From Allium sativum (lineage: Eukaryota; Streptophyta; Magnoliopsida; Asparagales; Amaryllidaceae), in the NCBI GenBank assembly GCA_030737875.1, contig CM060915.1, positions 629,488,786 to 629,552,785 on the forward strand: a DNA stretch of 64,000 nucleotides, read 5' to 3'. The notes beneath the pieces are model-generated. The model was not told the DNA's origin and did no database searches. It was given only the letters and a program-made list of their open reading frames with translations. The position numbers and the translations under genes were made by a program. How positions within the stretch are numbered: the stretch's first letter is position 1; every line of letters begins with the position of its first letter. Below are positions 22,337-33,100 of this stretch, one piece after another.

Positions 22337-22680
22337 CTCCCCTTCTCCTTAACCAGGCCCCCCCCCCCCCGTTCGATTCATTCAGATACAAAATAATAAA
22401 AAAAACGAAGACGGACGGAGCCCTCCCCTCGCGCGATCGACGCCGCCACCCTCGGAGGACCCCCGCTGCCGTCGATCTCCGGCAGACCCCCCCCTCGCCC
22501 TCGCGTCTCGCTCCTCCTCCCCTGCTCCTTCCAGACGCGAAAACCCACCCCCAATCCGAGCCCAGACCCCACCGCACCCCCCTTGGCCCAAACCCCGACC
22601 TCCGACGGACCACCAGGAAGCCGCCACGAACTCCCCTCCTCCGACCAACCTCAGCGCGAGACGCAGACCCCTCCCTCTTC
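22337..22680 (+). other. GC-rich pyrimidine leader tract in A LTR
   Basis: C/T-rich sequence with C homopolymers, sharply different from the AT-rich surroundings. Equivalents lie at about 30155-30525, 38320-38595, 47595-47787, 48685-49000 and 59190-59470. Position after the promoter suggests a transcribed 5' leader. Three overlapping minus-strand frames and the plus-strand frames in C cover it; codon content is proline, serine and arginine-rich without domains. Confidence 0.5.
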
Positions 22681-22859
22681 CACTGAAATCAGTAAGTATT
22701 TATTTTAAAATCATTGTTTTAAATGGTTATGCTTTTTATAAAATAGTAAGTTTTGCTTAACTATTTATTTTATTTACATTTATTTAAATTTATTTCTGTT
22801 TTAAAATATAATTACTGTATGAAAATCAATATAGAAAAATCAGTTTTTATACTTGAAAA

Positions 22860-23235
22860 GGATGGGTTTTTAACTTGTAAAAAGAATCGACTTTTGAGTT
22901 AGACAAGAAGTGACTTTTAGGTATAAAAAGAATTTTTAAATTAGAAAAGTTAGAATTTTTAAAATAGAAAAGAAGTGATTTTTAAAATAGAAAAGATTAG
23001 ATTTTTAAAAGAAGAAAGACGATATTTTTAAATGGAGAAAGGTGAGATTTTTACATATGTAGTGGAGTAAAAATTCGATTTTTATATATTGAATAGCATA
23101 GAAAAATTTGATTTTTAAATGTATGAAGCGATTATAAAAATATGATTTTTAAAATTGAAAGTGAATAAATAAAAATGTGATTTTTATTTTGAAGACATCA
23201 AAATATAAAAATGTGTGATTTTTATATATGTAGTG
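22860..23235 (+). repeat. GATTTTTA / TAAAAAT palindrome array (A 5' LTR)
   Basis: GATTTTTA-like words recur every 20-40 bases, several as TAAAAAT-N3-ATTTTTA. Matching arrays lie at about 30690-31075, 38690-39055, 49440-49705 and 59925-60155. Confidence 0.6.
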
Positions 23236-24108
23236 GCTACGGGCAACGAAGAGGACGAAAATACGATAACGATGAAGAAGTGTCGTGAAGTTGGATAGCT
23301 ACTGGTGAGAACTTCTCACTCTAAATTCTCCTTTTCTAGTTATATATATATATACTAGGATGCAGACGGTGTTTAGTAGCACCCGACACAATCGTCCACA
23401 GACCATGGACTTGTTTGTTTGATTGCAAAAATTGGTTAGATTATTTGGTTTGAATTGAATTGTTGGGTGAAATAAAATTGATTTGATTGATGTGTGAATG
23501 GCGTGGGCCTTCACTAGACCGGGGATAAGGCTAGGCCTCGTCCCGTTTCTAGTATCGTGCCGTTATGCCGCCGAAATTTTCTAAAATAAGTTAGAAAATA
23601 AAAATATAATTTTATTGTGTAAATAAACGAAATAGAAATTAATGTGTTGAAAGGAAATAAAATATTTATATAGTTAAAAATATTTTATCGTTAAAAATAT
23701 AATTTTTAACATGAATGTGAATAAATAAATATTCATTTACAAACCGGACGGTTTGTTTATGTACACATATTTGAATGACATTGATTGGGCCGATAAATTT
23801 TACACATCGCCCAACTACACAAATAAAATCTGTGTTTGATTGTTTGAAACCCTACACGGGTGTTGGGATGAAATATGAAGTTCACTCATCCTGATTGATT
23901 AAATATGTCGATCGATTGATTGACAGGCTGTTATAAGCGTTAGATATCTATATTTGATGCTTATACAGTGTAGTGCACTTTGGTTGATGGTTGATTATTT
24001 TTCAATGCTATTATATACGTGCGATGTATAAAAATCCATATAATTAACATTATATGGTGATTGATTGGGCCTCATTCCAATTTAGAAAATAAAGAATATA
24101 TAAAATAA

Positions 24109-24570
24109 AGGTTCATGTGTTGACTGCACTCATCCGTTGAGATTAGTCATGTGTTGAACGAAATATTTTAATAATAAAATTTACTTCTTTGTCAATATAA
24201 TATAAGGTTCATGTGATGACTGTACTCATCCGTTGAGATTAGTCATGTGTTGAACGAAATATTTTAATCATAAAATTTACATCTTTATCAATATTATATA
24301 ATATAAGGTTCATGTGTTGACTGTACTCATCCGTTGAGATTAGTCATGTGTTGAACGAAATATTTTAATCATAAAATTTACATCTTTATCAATATTATAT
24401 CATATAAGGTTCATGTGTTGACTGTACTCATCCGTTGAGATTAGTCATGTGTTGAACGAAATATTTTAATAATAAAATTTACATCTTTATCAATATTATA
24501 TAATATAAGGTTCATGTGTTGACTATACTCATCCGTTGAGATTAGTCATGTGTTGAACAAAATATTTTAA
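24109..24570 (+). repeat. 101-bp tandem repeat, five copies (A 5' LTR)
   Basis: Units start AGGTTCATGTG at 24109, 24205, 24306, 24407 and 24508. Each holds GTACTCATCCGTTGAGATTA and GTCATGTGTTGAACGAAAT. The 3' LTR has the same five copies at 31946-32410. Confidence 0.9.
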
Positions 24571-24754
24571 TAATGGAAATATTTGAAATAAAAATATTTT
24601 AAAGGGAAATATTTGAAAAAGAAATATTTGAAATAGAATATTTGAAAATAGAAATATATGAAGCCGTGTTGATTAGATTGACGCCATTTTGATGTAAACG
24701 ATACTTATATCGATTTTATTCATTTTTAAATGAATATTGAAAAGTGACTTCGAA

Positions 24755-25235
24755 ATCGAATATTTTGAAATGAATTGAATTGAAAACGATTTCAAAATGG
24801 ATTGAATTGAAAACGATTTCAAAATGAATTGAATTGAAAACGATTTCAAAATGAATTGAATTGAAAACGATTTCAAAATGAATTTAATTGAAAACGATTT
24901 CAAAATGAATTGAATTGAAAACGATTTCGAAATGAATTGAATTGAAAACGATTTCGAAATGAATTGAATTGAAAACGATTTCGAAATGATTTGAATAGAA
25001 AACGATTTCGAAATGATTTGAATAGAAAACGATTTCGAAATGATTTGAATAGAAAACCAATTTGAATTGAATCGAATAGAAAACCAATTCGAATTGAATC
25101 GAATAGAAAATTAATTTGAATTGAATCGAATAGAAAACCAATTTGAATTGAATCGAATAGAAAACGACTTTGAAACCGAATTGAATTGAAAACGAATTCA
25201 AATTGAATTGAAAGCAAATTGAAATGAATTCAAAT
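24755..25235 (+). repeat. 27-bp minisatellite (A 5' LTR)
   Basis: Unit AAAATGAATTGAATTGAAAA plus CGATTTC, with variant units using GATTTGAATAG and CCAATTTGAATTGAATCG. The period is 9 codons, which creates long antisense frames of repeated nonapeptides. Confidence 0.9.
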
Positions 25236-25491
25236 TGAATTGAAATTTGAATTGAATAGAAAAGAATTTTAAAACGAATTTATAAGGAAAGATCCAATTT
25301 TGATTTGAATTGATATGGAAGTTGAAATTATTTTTGAAACGAATTTAAAACTATTTATATAATTCGTTTTAAATAGTAATCGACGAAATATATATTATAT
25401 ATATTATATATATAATATAATGGCCTGAATAGAACGCGCCGCGCCGCGGCTGTTCGTGAATTTCGACCATTTATTTCAAACGGACATTACG

Positions 25492-25515
25492 GGAGATCCG
25501 ACCGTCGGATTCTCC
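25492..25515 (+). repeat. GGAGA-TCCGAC palindrome in a conserved LTR block
   Basis: GGAGATCCGAC faces GTCGGATTCTCC, with one bulged base. The surrounding block (about 25430-25700) is the best-conserved part of the LTR between A, B and C. Copies lie at 33345-33368, about 41110-41133, 51002-51025 and 61456-61479. Confidence 0.6.
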
Positions 25516-25908
25516 TAAAACCAGAACCGTTGGGTTCGTATCGAAAAGAGCTTTCTAACGAATATTAGAAATTCAAAATCTAATGGTTGGATTTGGAGTT
25601 ACGTCCAAATCAAATTTGAAAAAGGTCGCTGTAAGTGCAGTTCGATGGCCATTGTTGGAAATCGATTGTACGGGCCTTAATAAAATTATTAAAAATATCA
25701 ATAATTCGTGTAAAATCATAAGAAATGATTTGGGAAAAATTGGGATGAAAAACTCCATATTTGAAAAGATAAAAATAGATTTTTATCGAAATGAACTAGT
25801 TTGAACTCAATTTAAAACCCGAGTTTTTATTTTTAAATAAATAAATTAGATTTAAAAAGGGGTTTTAAATAATCGGAATTTCTAACATATAACGATTGGA
25901 TTTGAAAT

Positions 25909-26023
25909 GGGTTTATCGTGAACTGTGTTTTAAATAACACTAGTTCTTTAACCCGATAATAAATAGAATGTGATTTGGGTTTGTCGTGAACTGTGTTTTA
26001 AATAACACCTAGTTCTTTAACCC
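25909..26023 (+). repeat. Two copies of the 46-nt palindromic unit (A 5' LTR)
   Basis: 25909-25954 and 25977-26023. GGGTT and AACCC are at the ends and GAACTGTGTT / AACAC.TAGTTC arms lie inside around TTAAAT. The 3' LTR copies are at 33762-33807 and 33830-33876. Confidence 0.65.
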
Positions 26024-26598
26024 AGTAAAAGGAGTTCTAACGAATCTGCAATTAGATTGAAATGTGAATCTATAATCTAAATTATCACATTTAGAAATGA
26101 GCGGGAATGGAGTATTACCAGTTTTGCTCCAAAGCGATAGTTAAATCTTTAATTAGATTTGAACGTGAAATGGTAATTAATTTTACCGATAACACCACGG
26201 TGTTAGATATGGAGTATTACCAGTTTTGCTTCATGGGATGAATAGGTTGGGATTGGGAAATAAAATAAATAATTACTTCGGTGTGGTTCGCTAATCTCGA
26301 CTAGTTGGAAAAACCATAGTTTGGTTTTAATTGACATCCAAAGGAAGATTACAGGATAAATTTTAAAGAATTTATCTTGGATAAAATTAATGGGAACCTT
26401 TCCCTAAGAATGTGGAATTTAGAAACTAGCTGTAGGTTGGCTAAGAAGAATGGTTTCCTGGGTATTGATCTGATGTTGGTTTCGGCCTTCGGGGTTAATG
26501 TTTGGGAAATTGTTCTCTTGCTAATTTGCGGTTAGTGACTAATGAATTGGAATGAGGCGTATGTTGTGTTTGTGTAACGTTTGTTTTTAATATACGCG

Positions 26599-26640
26599 GG
26601 TTGTTCGGAAAGTCCGGGTTTATACCCATTCTGAATAACC
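26599..26640 (+). repeat. Conserved paired-arm hairpin (A 5' LTR)
   Basis: GGTTGTTCGGAA pairs with TTCTGAATAACC using two G-T pairs, and an inner GGGT/ACCC stem lies between. Homologues are at 34451-34492 (A), 42731-42771 and 44070-44108 (B), 52405-52444 and 62870-62909 (C). Confidence 0.65.
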
Positions 26641-28206
26641 GATTCGACGATATGTCGAAGATGAAGACGGTGGTTGAAGACCGGAAGTCTTCACATCGTT
26701 TGGATAACTACTGACGATCCTGATTGGGCAGTACACCCAAGAGGATGGAAATAGTTGGTGGTCGTCCAGACGTACCTGGAGATGGATGGATATGCGAGGA
26801 AAGTGCCTCCGGTTTCGTTCAGACCAAGAACGGACTTGTAAATGGATTGTGTGTCTGACACTGGATTTTATTCTATGTTGATTGATTTCTATTAAATATA
26901 CATCTGTTTGGCGGCGGAGAATTTATTCTTTTGCTTAACGCCCTTCTCTGAGACGTACGAGCTCAGAGGTTGTATATCGATGGACATCAGTCGCATGGCA
27001 TGAATTGCCTTTGTGGCACGCTAAGATGCAATGATCAAGGCTTTTGTTGAAAAGCAGAGTCTTGTGGTTGATGATCAAAGCACGGCCTAAGTGGCAGCTT
27101 TGTGTATAACGTGAATTCGCGAGCCTCACACCTCGGTATGAGTTAAAAACGGGATACGGACTGCAGGGAGAGCACGACGTTTCTTTCTAGCTTTGGTGGT
27201 GTCAGTGACTTACCAGCCCTGACATATATATACTTTTCACCTTTGTGGTTGTTGGATGAGGCGCCTCGATTATAGGTCTGTAAGGACCGGGAAACGTGTG
27301 TTCAGGCATAATTAATCCTCTAACGTAAGTGAGGACCGACCCTGAAGCATCCAGGGGTTGCCCAGAGTGTGTAGCCCCGAGGCATTTGCTAGAGTGTCTC
27401 GAGCGCGGAGAGGAGCTTGCCCCTTGCCTCGACTCATGACGGAATCCAATTTCCAATACGTGTATTTCGGCTTTATTTGTAGAGCCTAGTATGGCGACAT
27501 AGTGGGATGGGGCACTCATGCCGTCTATGATTTATATTTATGATTGAAATTGTTTTGACACTATACACTTATTATAGTATCAAATGATTTGTTTTAAACG
27601 TACCAAGCATGTTTGGCTGTTATAAGGTAAAACCCTATCCTCCGGCTTGCGTTGCATTGTGTGATGGGACCTGGGTCTTATAATAGCTTCATTTTTTCGA
27701 AAAAGCATTGCGTTGTTTATTCTATGCACTGGTATTCTTGGGAGGAAACCCGTTCCGTGTTATACGGCGTGGTCCCTTGAATCACTCTCTTTTAAAGTAA
27801 AGTTTTAAATAACTGTTTTAGTTCTCACACCAGTCACATGACTGACCTGGAGTTTATTGTTTTAACCTAAACTCTGGGTGCCCTTATTTTCGACACGGGC
27901 AGCTAGTAGTTTTGGTTTTGCAGATTTATATTCACAGGATCCTGGTTTACAGCTGGAATGATATCCGGAAAGCTCTGTATCCGTATATCACCTTCAGTTG
28001 TGCTTTGTATTATTTTCCGCTGCTATGTAATTTATTGTAATCTCTGATATTTATTGAATGTAATTTATTCATTTGTACTCTGTATATTCTTGTATCTGAT
28101 GGAATTGTTGTAATAACAATGAAATGTTCTTCTGTCTGCGTTCATTTGTGTGTTGTTCTCAAAGTATCTGCCCTTTCCCTCACGGGGAAGTTACGGGTCC
28201 TTACAG

Positions 28207-28218
28207 TGGTATCAGAGC
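28207..28218 (+). promoter_or_regulatory. Primer binding site of A (initiator Met-tRNA)
   Basis: TGGTATCAGAGC lies one base after the LTR end. Confidence 0.9.
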
Positions 28219-28278
28219 TTTGGTTTACAGAGCTCGAGAACAAGACACATTAGAACCATACGAAAGAATTCATCAGAT

Positions 28279-28345
28279 ATTGGATTAGTAATATCCAATT
28301 AGAATGACTCGTTAGAGATAGGATCAGTAGTATCCTAGAACGAGT
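28279..28345 (+). ncRNA. Two conserved hairpins downstream of the primer site (A)
   Basis: Hairpin 1 (28279-28299) has arms ATTGGAT and ATCCAAT. Hairpin 2 (28307-28345) has outer arms ACTCGTT and AACGAGT and inner arms TAGGAT and ATCCTA around CAGTAGT. The position matches where packaging and dimerisation signals occur in retroelement RNAs. That role is inferred. This is a structured part of the element RNA rather than a separate RNA gene. Confidence 0.5.
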
Positions 28346-29228
28346 GTGAAGAGTATATTTTTCAAATGAAAACAATTTTGTTTCGAAAAATTAAATCGCT
28401 TTATACGTATTTGATTATTTATTTATTTTGAATTTGGACAATCGAATATATAAAGATTTTGCATATACGCGTCATGAACGTATATTCGAAGTTTTAATAT
28501 ATTAGATAGATATAGAATCACATTCTAGTCGCCCGAAGATGATGTTGATAATGACCATGGCATCATCAATATTTATGTTCGTGTTTCGAAGGTGTGATAT
28601 CTATATATTTCCATTAGACTGGTGTGAGAACCAAAACTTATATAGCTAGAACACTTTGTTGTGAATTGGCATCAAAACACGATTTTCTGTATATATATCA
28701 AGTTATGAATTTGAAACTCTAATTCACTAATTGATTGATGTTTGTGTTGTTTGTTTATTTGTTTGCTAATTTTGAACCATTATGCCTAATTGAACCAAAT
28801 ATTGAATATTATTGAAAATTGGTCGCATTTGCTTGCATATACATGTACTTACATTGAACAGGTCATAGCAAGGAGGCTAGAGCCAGAGAATAAAATTTGT
28901 TTGCCCGACAAATAGGTACATGTTTACTACATAATTTACTGTTTTGTTTGGGTGATGATGATTTTATGAGCCTATTGGCTAGCCGCTTGGCTTTTTCTTT
29001 TTCTTTTTGAGATTAGAAGGACCGGGGAAGCTATTTGAAATTCCCCGATGCTCCCGGTGCAGGGGAGGTTATGGCGAAATTTTTCGAAAATTTAGGGTGT
29101 TAGCCAAATTTTTGAAATTTTGAAAATTCTCAGAAACTGAAAAGTTGGAGAATGGAAGCCAGATCGAACGTAGAGTTGATTAATCAAACCACTTTCGACT
29201 TTGTTCCTTTTCGGGGACGAAAAGTTTT

Positions 29229-29240
29229 AAGTGGGGGAGA
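29229..29240 (+). promoter_or_regulatory. Polypurine tract of A
   Basis: AAGTGGGGGAGA lies one base before the 3' LTR, after the TTTTCGGGGACGAAAAG word common to Ty3/gypsy 3' ends. Confidence 0.85.
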
Positions 29241-31945
29241 TTGTAATAACCCGGAAATTCTGAGCCAGTTTAAAATTTTTATTTTGGCAATTTTAGCGAA
29301 TTTTGAATATTTAAAATGAATTATTTTAAATAAAATCGACGATAAATTTATTTTGAATATAATTCCAACGTATATTTTTATACGCGTCCTCATTAGAATA
29401 TAAATAATTATATATAATTATAAAAGGAATTGAAAATGGCGCGGTAGTTCGATAATTCGATTTCAAACTTCAATTGAATGTACCGGGTGCAAAACAATCT
29501 GGATTTTGGTGAAACCAAAAACATTAGGATCTAATTGATAATATCTTTCCAACGAATCCGAAAAATCGAAATTTCATAACGGGGATCAAAAGATATGTCC
29601 AGTTGAAAATTCTGAATAGTCGCTATGGAATTCAGGCCCTTAAAAATGGGAATTTTGCAAACGACCTCGGATTTCGACGAAACCACTTTTGTTGGGTCCG
29701 TGATGTCAAATTATTATTAGATTCCAAATTTCATAATTTTTTGAATCAATATGTGAGTGTGGCAAAGGAAAACACGTTTGACCAGTTTTAGTTGATTTTA
29801 ATCGACTGGAAATTGGCCATTTTTCAAACGGTCTCAGAATTCAATGAAACTAGTTTTCTTAGGACCGTATCGTCAATACGAAGCTAGAAAATATTTTTAT
29901 GGAATTTTTTGAGTTGGTATGTGACCCCAGTAAATTGAAATGCGCATTCAAATTCAATATATAGAGTTATATGTTGATTTTAACGAAAACTGATCGAAAT
30001 AGTCGAATCAGCCTACGATACATATCCCATTGTGTTCGGAATAGGGGTAAAACGCTATGGCCGACAGGCGGTGGACCTCGTTTAGAGGTCGTATGTAAAA
30101 GTCAACTTTTTAGAAATTAAAATAATAAAATAATTATATAAAAAAAAAATTCTCCCCTTCTCCTTAACCAGGACCCCCCGTTCGATTCATTCAGATTCAA
30201 AATAATAATAAAAAAAAGAAAACGAAGACGGACGGAGCCTCCCCCCTCGCGCGATCGACGCCGCCATCCTCGGAGGACCCCCGCTGCCATCGATCTCCAG
30301 CAGACCCCCCCTTCGCCCTCGCGTCTCGCTCCTCCTCCCCTGCTCCTTCCAGACGCGAAAACCCACCCCCAATCCGAGCCCAGACCCCACCGCACCCCCC
30401 TTGGCCCAAACCCCGACCTCCGACAGCCCAGCCGACCTCCGACGGACCACCAGGAAGCCGCCACGAACTCCCCTCCTCCGACCAACCTCAGCGCGAGACG
30501 CAGACCCCTCCCTCTTCCACTGAAATCAGTAAGTATTTATTTTAAAATCATTGTTTTAAATGGTTATGCTTTTTATAAAATAGTAAGTTTTGCTTAACTA
30601 TTTATTTTATTTACATTTATTTAAATTTATTTCTGTTTTAAAATATAATTACTGTATGAAAATCAATATAGAAAAATCAGTTTTTATACTTGAAAAGGAT
30701 GGGTTTTTAACTTGTAAAAAGAATCGACTTTTGAGTGAGACAAGAAGTGACTTTTAGGTATAAAAAGAATTTTTAAATTAGAAAAGTTAGAATTTTTAAA
30801 ATAGAAAAGAAGTGATTTTTAAAATAGAAAAGATTAGATTTTTAAAAGAAGAAAGACGATATTTTTAAATGGAGAAAGGTGAGATTTTTACATATGTAGT
30901 GGAGTAAAAATTCGATTTTTATATATTGAATAGCATAGAAAAATTCGATTTTTAAATGTATGAAGCGATTATAAAAATATGATTTTTAAAATTGAAAGTG
31001 AATAAATAAAAATGTGATTTTTATTTTAAAGACATCAAAATATAAAAATGTGTGATTTTTATATATGTAGTGGCTACGGGCAACGAAGAGGACGAAAATG
31101 CGATAACGATGAAGAAGTGTCGTGAAGTTGGATAGCTACTGGTGAGAACTTCTCACTCTAAATTCTCTTTTTCTAGTTATATATATATATACTAGGATGC
31201 AGACGGTGTTTAGTAGCACCCGACACAATCGTCCACAGACCATGGACTTGTTTGTTTGATTGCAAAAATTGGTTAGATTATTTGGTTTGAATTGAATTGT
31301 TGGGTGAAATAAAATTAATTTGATTAATGTGTGAATGGCGTGGGCCTTCACTAGACCGGGGATAAGGCTAGGCCTCGTCCCGTTTCAAGTATCGTGCCGT
31401 TATGCCGCCGAAATTTTCTAAAATAAGTTAGAAAATAAAAATATCATTTTATTGTGTAAATAAACGAAATAGAAATTAAAGTGTTGAAAGGAAATAAAAT
31501 ATTTATATAGTTAAAAATATTTTATCGTTAAAAATATAATTTTTAACATGAATGTGAATAAATAAATATTCATTTACAAACCGGACGGTTTGTTTATGTA
31601 CACCTATTTGAATGACATTGATTGGGCCGATAAATTTTACACATCGCCCAACTACACAAATAAAATCTATGTTTGATTGTTTGAAACCCCACACGGGTGT
31701 TGGGATGAAATATGAAGCTCACTCATCCTGATTGATTAAATATGTCGATCGATTGATTGACAGGCTGTTATAAGCGTTAGATATCTATATTTGATGCTTA
31801 TACAGTGTAGTGCACTTTGGTTGATGGTTGATTATTTTTCAATGCTATTATATACGTGCGATGTATAAAAATCCATATAATTAACATTATATGGTGATTG
31901 ATTGGGCATCATTCCAATTTAGAAAATAAAGAATATATAAAATAA

Positions 31946-32410
31946 AGGTTCATGTGTTGACTGCACTCATCCGTTGAGATTAGTCATGTGTTGAACGAAA
32001 TATTTTAATAATAAAATTTACTTCTTTGTCAATATAATATAAGGTTCATGTGTTGACTGTACTCATCCGTTGAGATTAGTCATGTGTTGAACGAAATATT
32101 TTAATCATAAAATTTACATCTTTATCAATATTATATAATATAAGGTTCATGTGTTGACTGTACTCATCCGTTGAGATTAGTCATGTGTTGAACGAAATAT
32201 TTTAATCATAAAATTTACATCTTTATCAATATTATATAATATAAGGTTCATGTGTTGACTGTACTCATCCGTTGAGATTAGTCATGTGTTGAACGAAATA
32301 TTTTAATAATAAAATTTACATCTTTATCAATATTATATAATATAAGGTTCATGTGTTGACTATACTCATCCGTTGAGATTAGTCATGTGTTGAACAAAAT
32401 ATTTTAATAA
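31946..32410 (+). repeat. 101-bp tandem repeat (A 3' LTR)
   Basis: Units start at 31946, 32042, 32143, 32244 and 32345, the same spacing as in the 5' LTR. Confidence 0.9.
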
Positions 32411-32599
32411 TGGAAATATTTGAAATAAAAATATTTGAAAGGGAAATATTTGAAAAAGAAATATTTGAAATAGAATATTTGAAAATAGAAATATATGAAG
32501 CCGTGTTGATTAGATTGACGCCATTTTGATGTAAACGATACTTATATCGATTTTATTCATTTTTAAATGAATATTGAAAAGTGACTTCGAAATCGAATA

Positions 32600-33100
32600 T
32601 TTTGAAATGAATTGAATTGAAAACGATTTCAAAATGGATTGAATTGAAAACGATTTCAAAATGAATTGAATTGAAAACGATTTCAAAATGAATTGAATTG
32701 AAAACGATTTCAAAATGAATTGAATTGAAAACGATTTCAAAATGAATTGAATTGAAAACGATTTCAAAATGAATTGAATTGAAAACGATTTCGAAATGAA
32801 TTGAATTGAAAACGATTTCGAAATGAATTGAATTGAAAACGATTTCGAAATGATTTGAATAGAAAACGATTTCGAAATGATTTGAATAGAAAACGATTTC
32901 GAAATGATTTGAATAGAAAACGATTTCGAAATGATTTGAATAGAAAACCAATTTGAATTGAATCGAATAGAAAACCAATTTGAATTGAATCGAATAGAAA
33001 ACCAATTTGAATTGAATCGAATAGAAAACGACTTTGAAACCGAATTGAATTGAAAACGAATTCAAATTGAATTGAAATGAATTCAAATTGAATTGAAATT
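32600..33100 (+). repeat. 27-bp minisatellite (A 3' LTR)
   Basis: Same units as 24755-25235 with more copies of the CGATTTC type and fewer of the GAATCGAATAG type. The 177-residue antisense frame at 32553-33086 is produced by it. Confidence 0.9.

Larger units (their letters stand above)
21429..28205 (+). mobile_element. 5' LTR of element A (6.8 kb)
   Basis: In order: a U3 with degenerate repeated modules (21650-22130), a candidate TATA at 22146-22152, a GC-rich pyrimidine leader (22337-22680), a GATTTTTA array (22860-23235), a GGTGAGAAC motif (23304), a 101-bp tandem repeat (24109-24570), a 27-bp minisatellite (about 24755-25235), a conserved palindrome block (25492-25515), two 46-nt palindromic units (25909-26023) and a paired-arm hairpin (26599-26640). 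Reading frames over the minisatellite and the leader are compositional. Confidence 0.93.
28206..29241 (+). mobile_element. Interior of element A, noncoding
   Basis: 1036 bp with stops in all frames and no frame above about 60 residues matching a known domain. It holds the primer binding site, two hairpins, a block ending GCAAGGAGGCTAGAG and GCCCGACAAATAGG (about 28860-28920), a TTTTTCTTTTTCTTTTTGAG tract (about 28991-29010) and the polypurine tract. The same items occur in the same order in B and C. Confidence 0.9.

Noticed and set aside
22305..22648. Overlapping glycine/arginine-rich minus-strand frames, repeated at 30117-30485
   Set aside because: They are the complement of the GC-rich leader tract. 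Several overlapping frames are open at once, which points to composition rather than coding.
24109..25235. Regular tandem repeats considered as a CRISPR-like array or centromeric satellite
   Set aside because: Units are adjacent without unique spacers and sit inside an LTR. The arrays are too short and local for a satellite block.
27202..27519. 105-residue minus-strand frame, repeated at 35054-35371, with relatives at 53077-53307 and 63544-63840
   Set aside because: Part of the LTR 3' region conserved as DNA. B has only a shortened version and frameshifts occur between copies, so DNA homology explains the repeats better than a protein.
32553..33086. 177-residue minus-strand reading frame with repeated nonapeptides, plus the matching frames at 24673-25217
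   Set aside because: The 27-bp minisatellite has a period divisible by three, so open frames arise automatically. There is no start context, no domain, and the frame breaks differently in the two LTRs.
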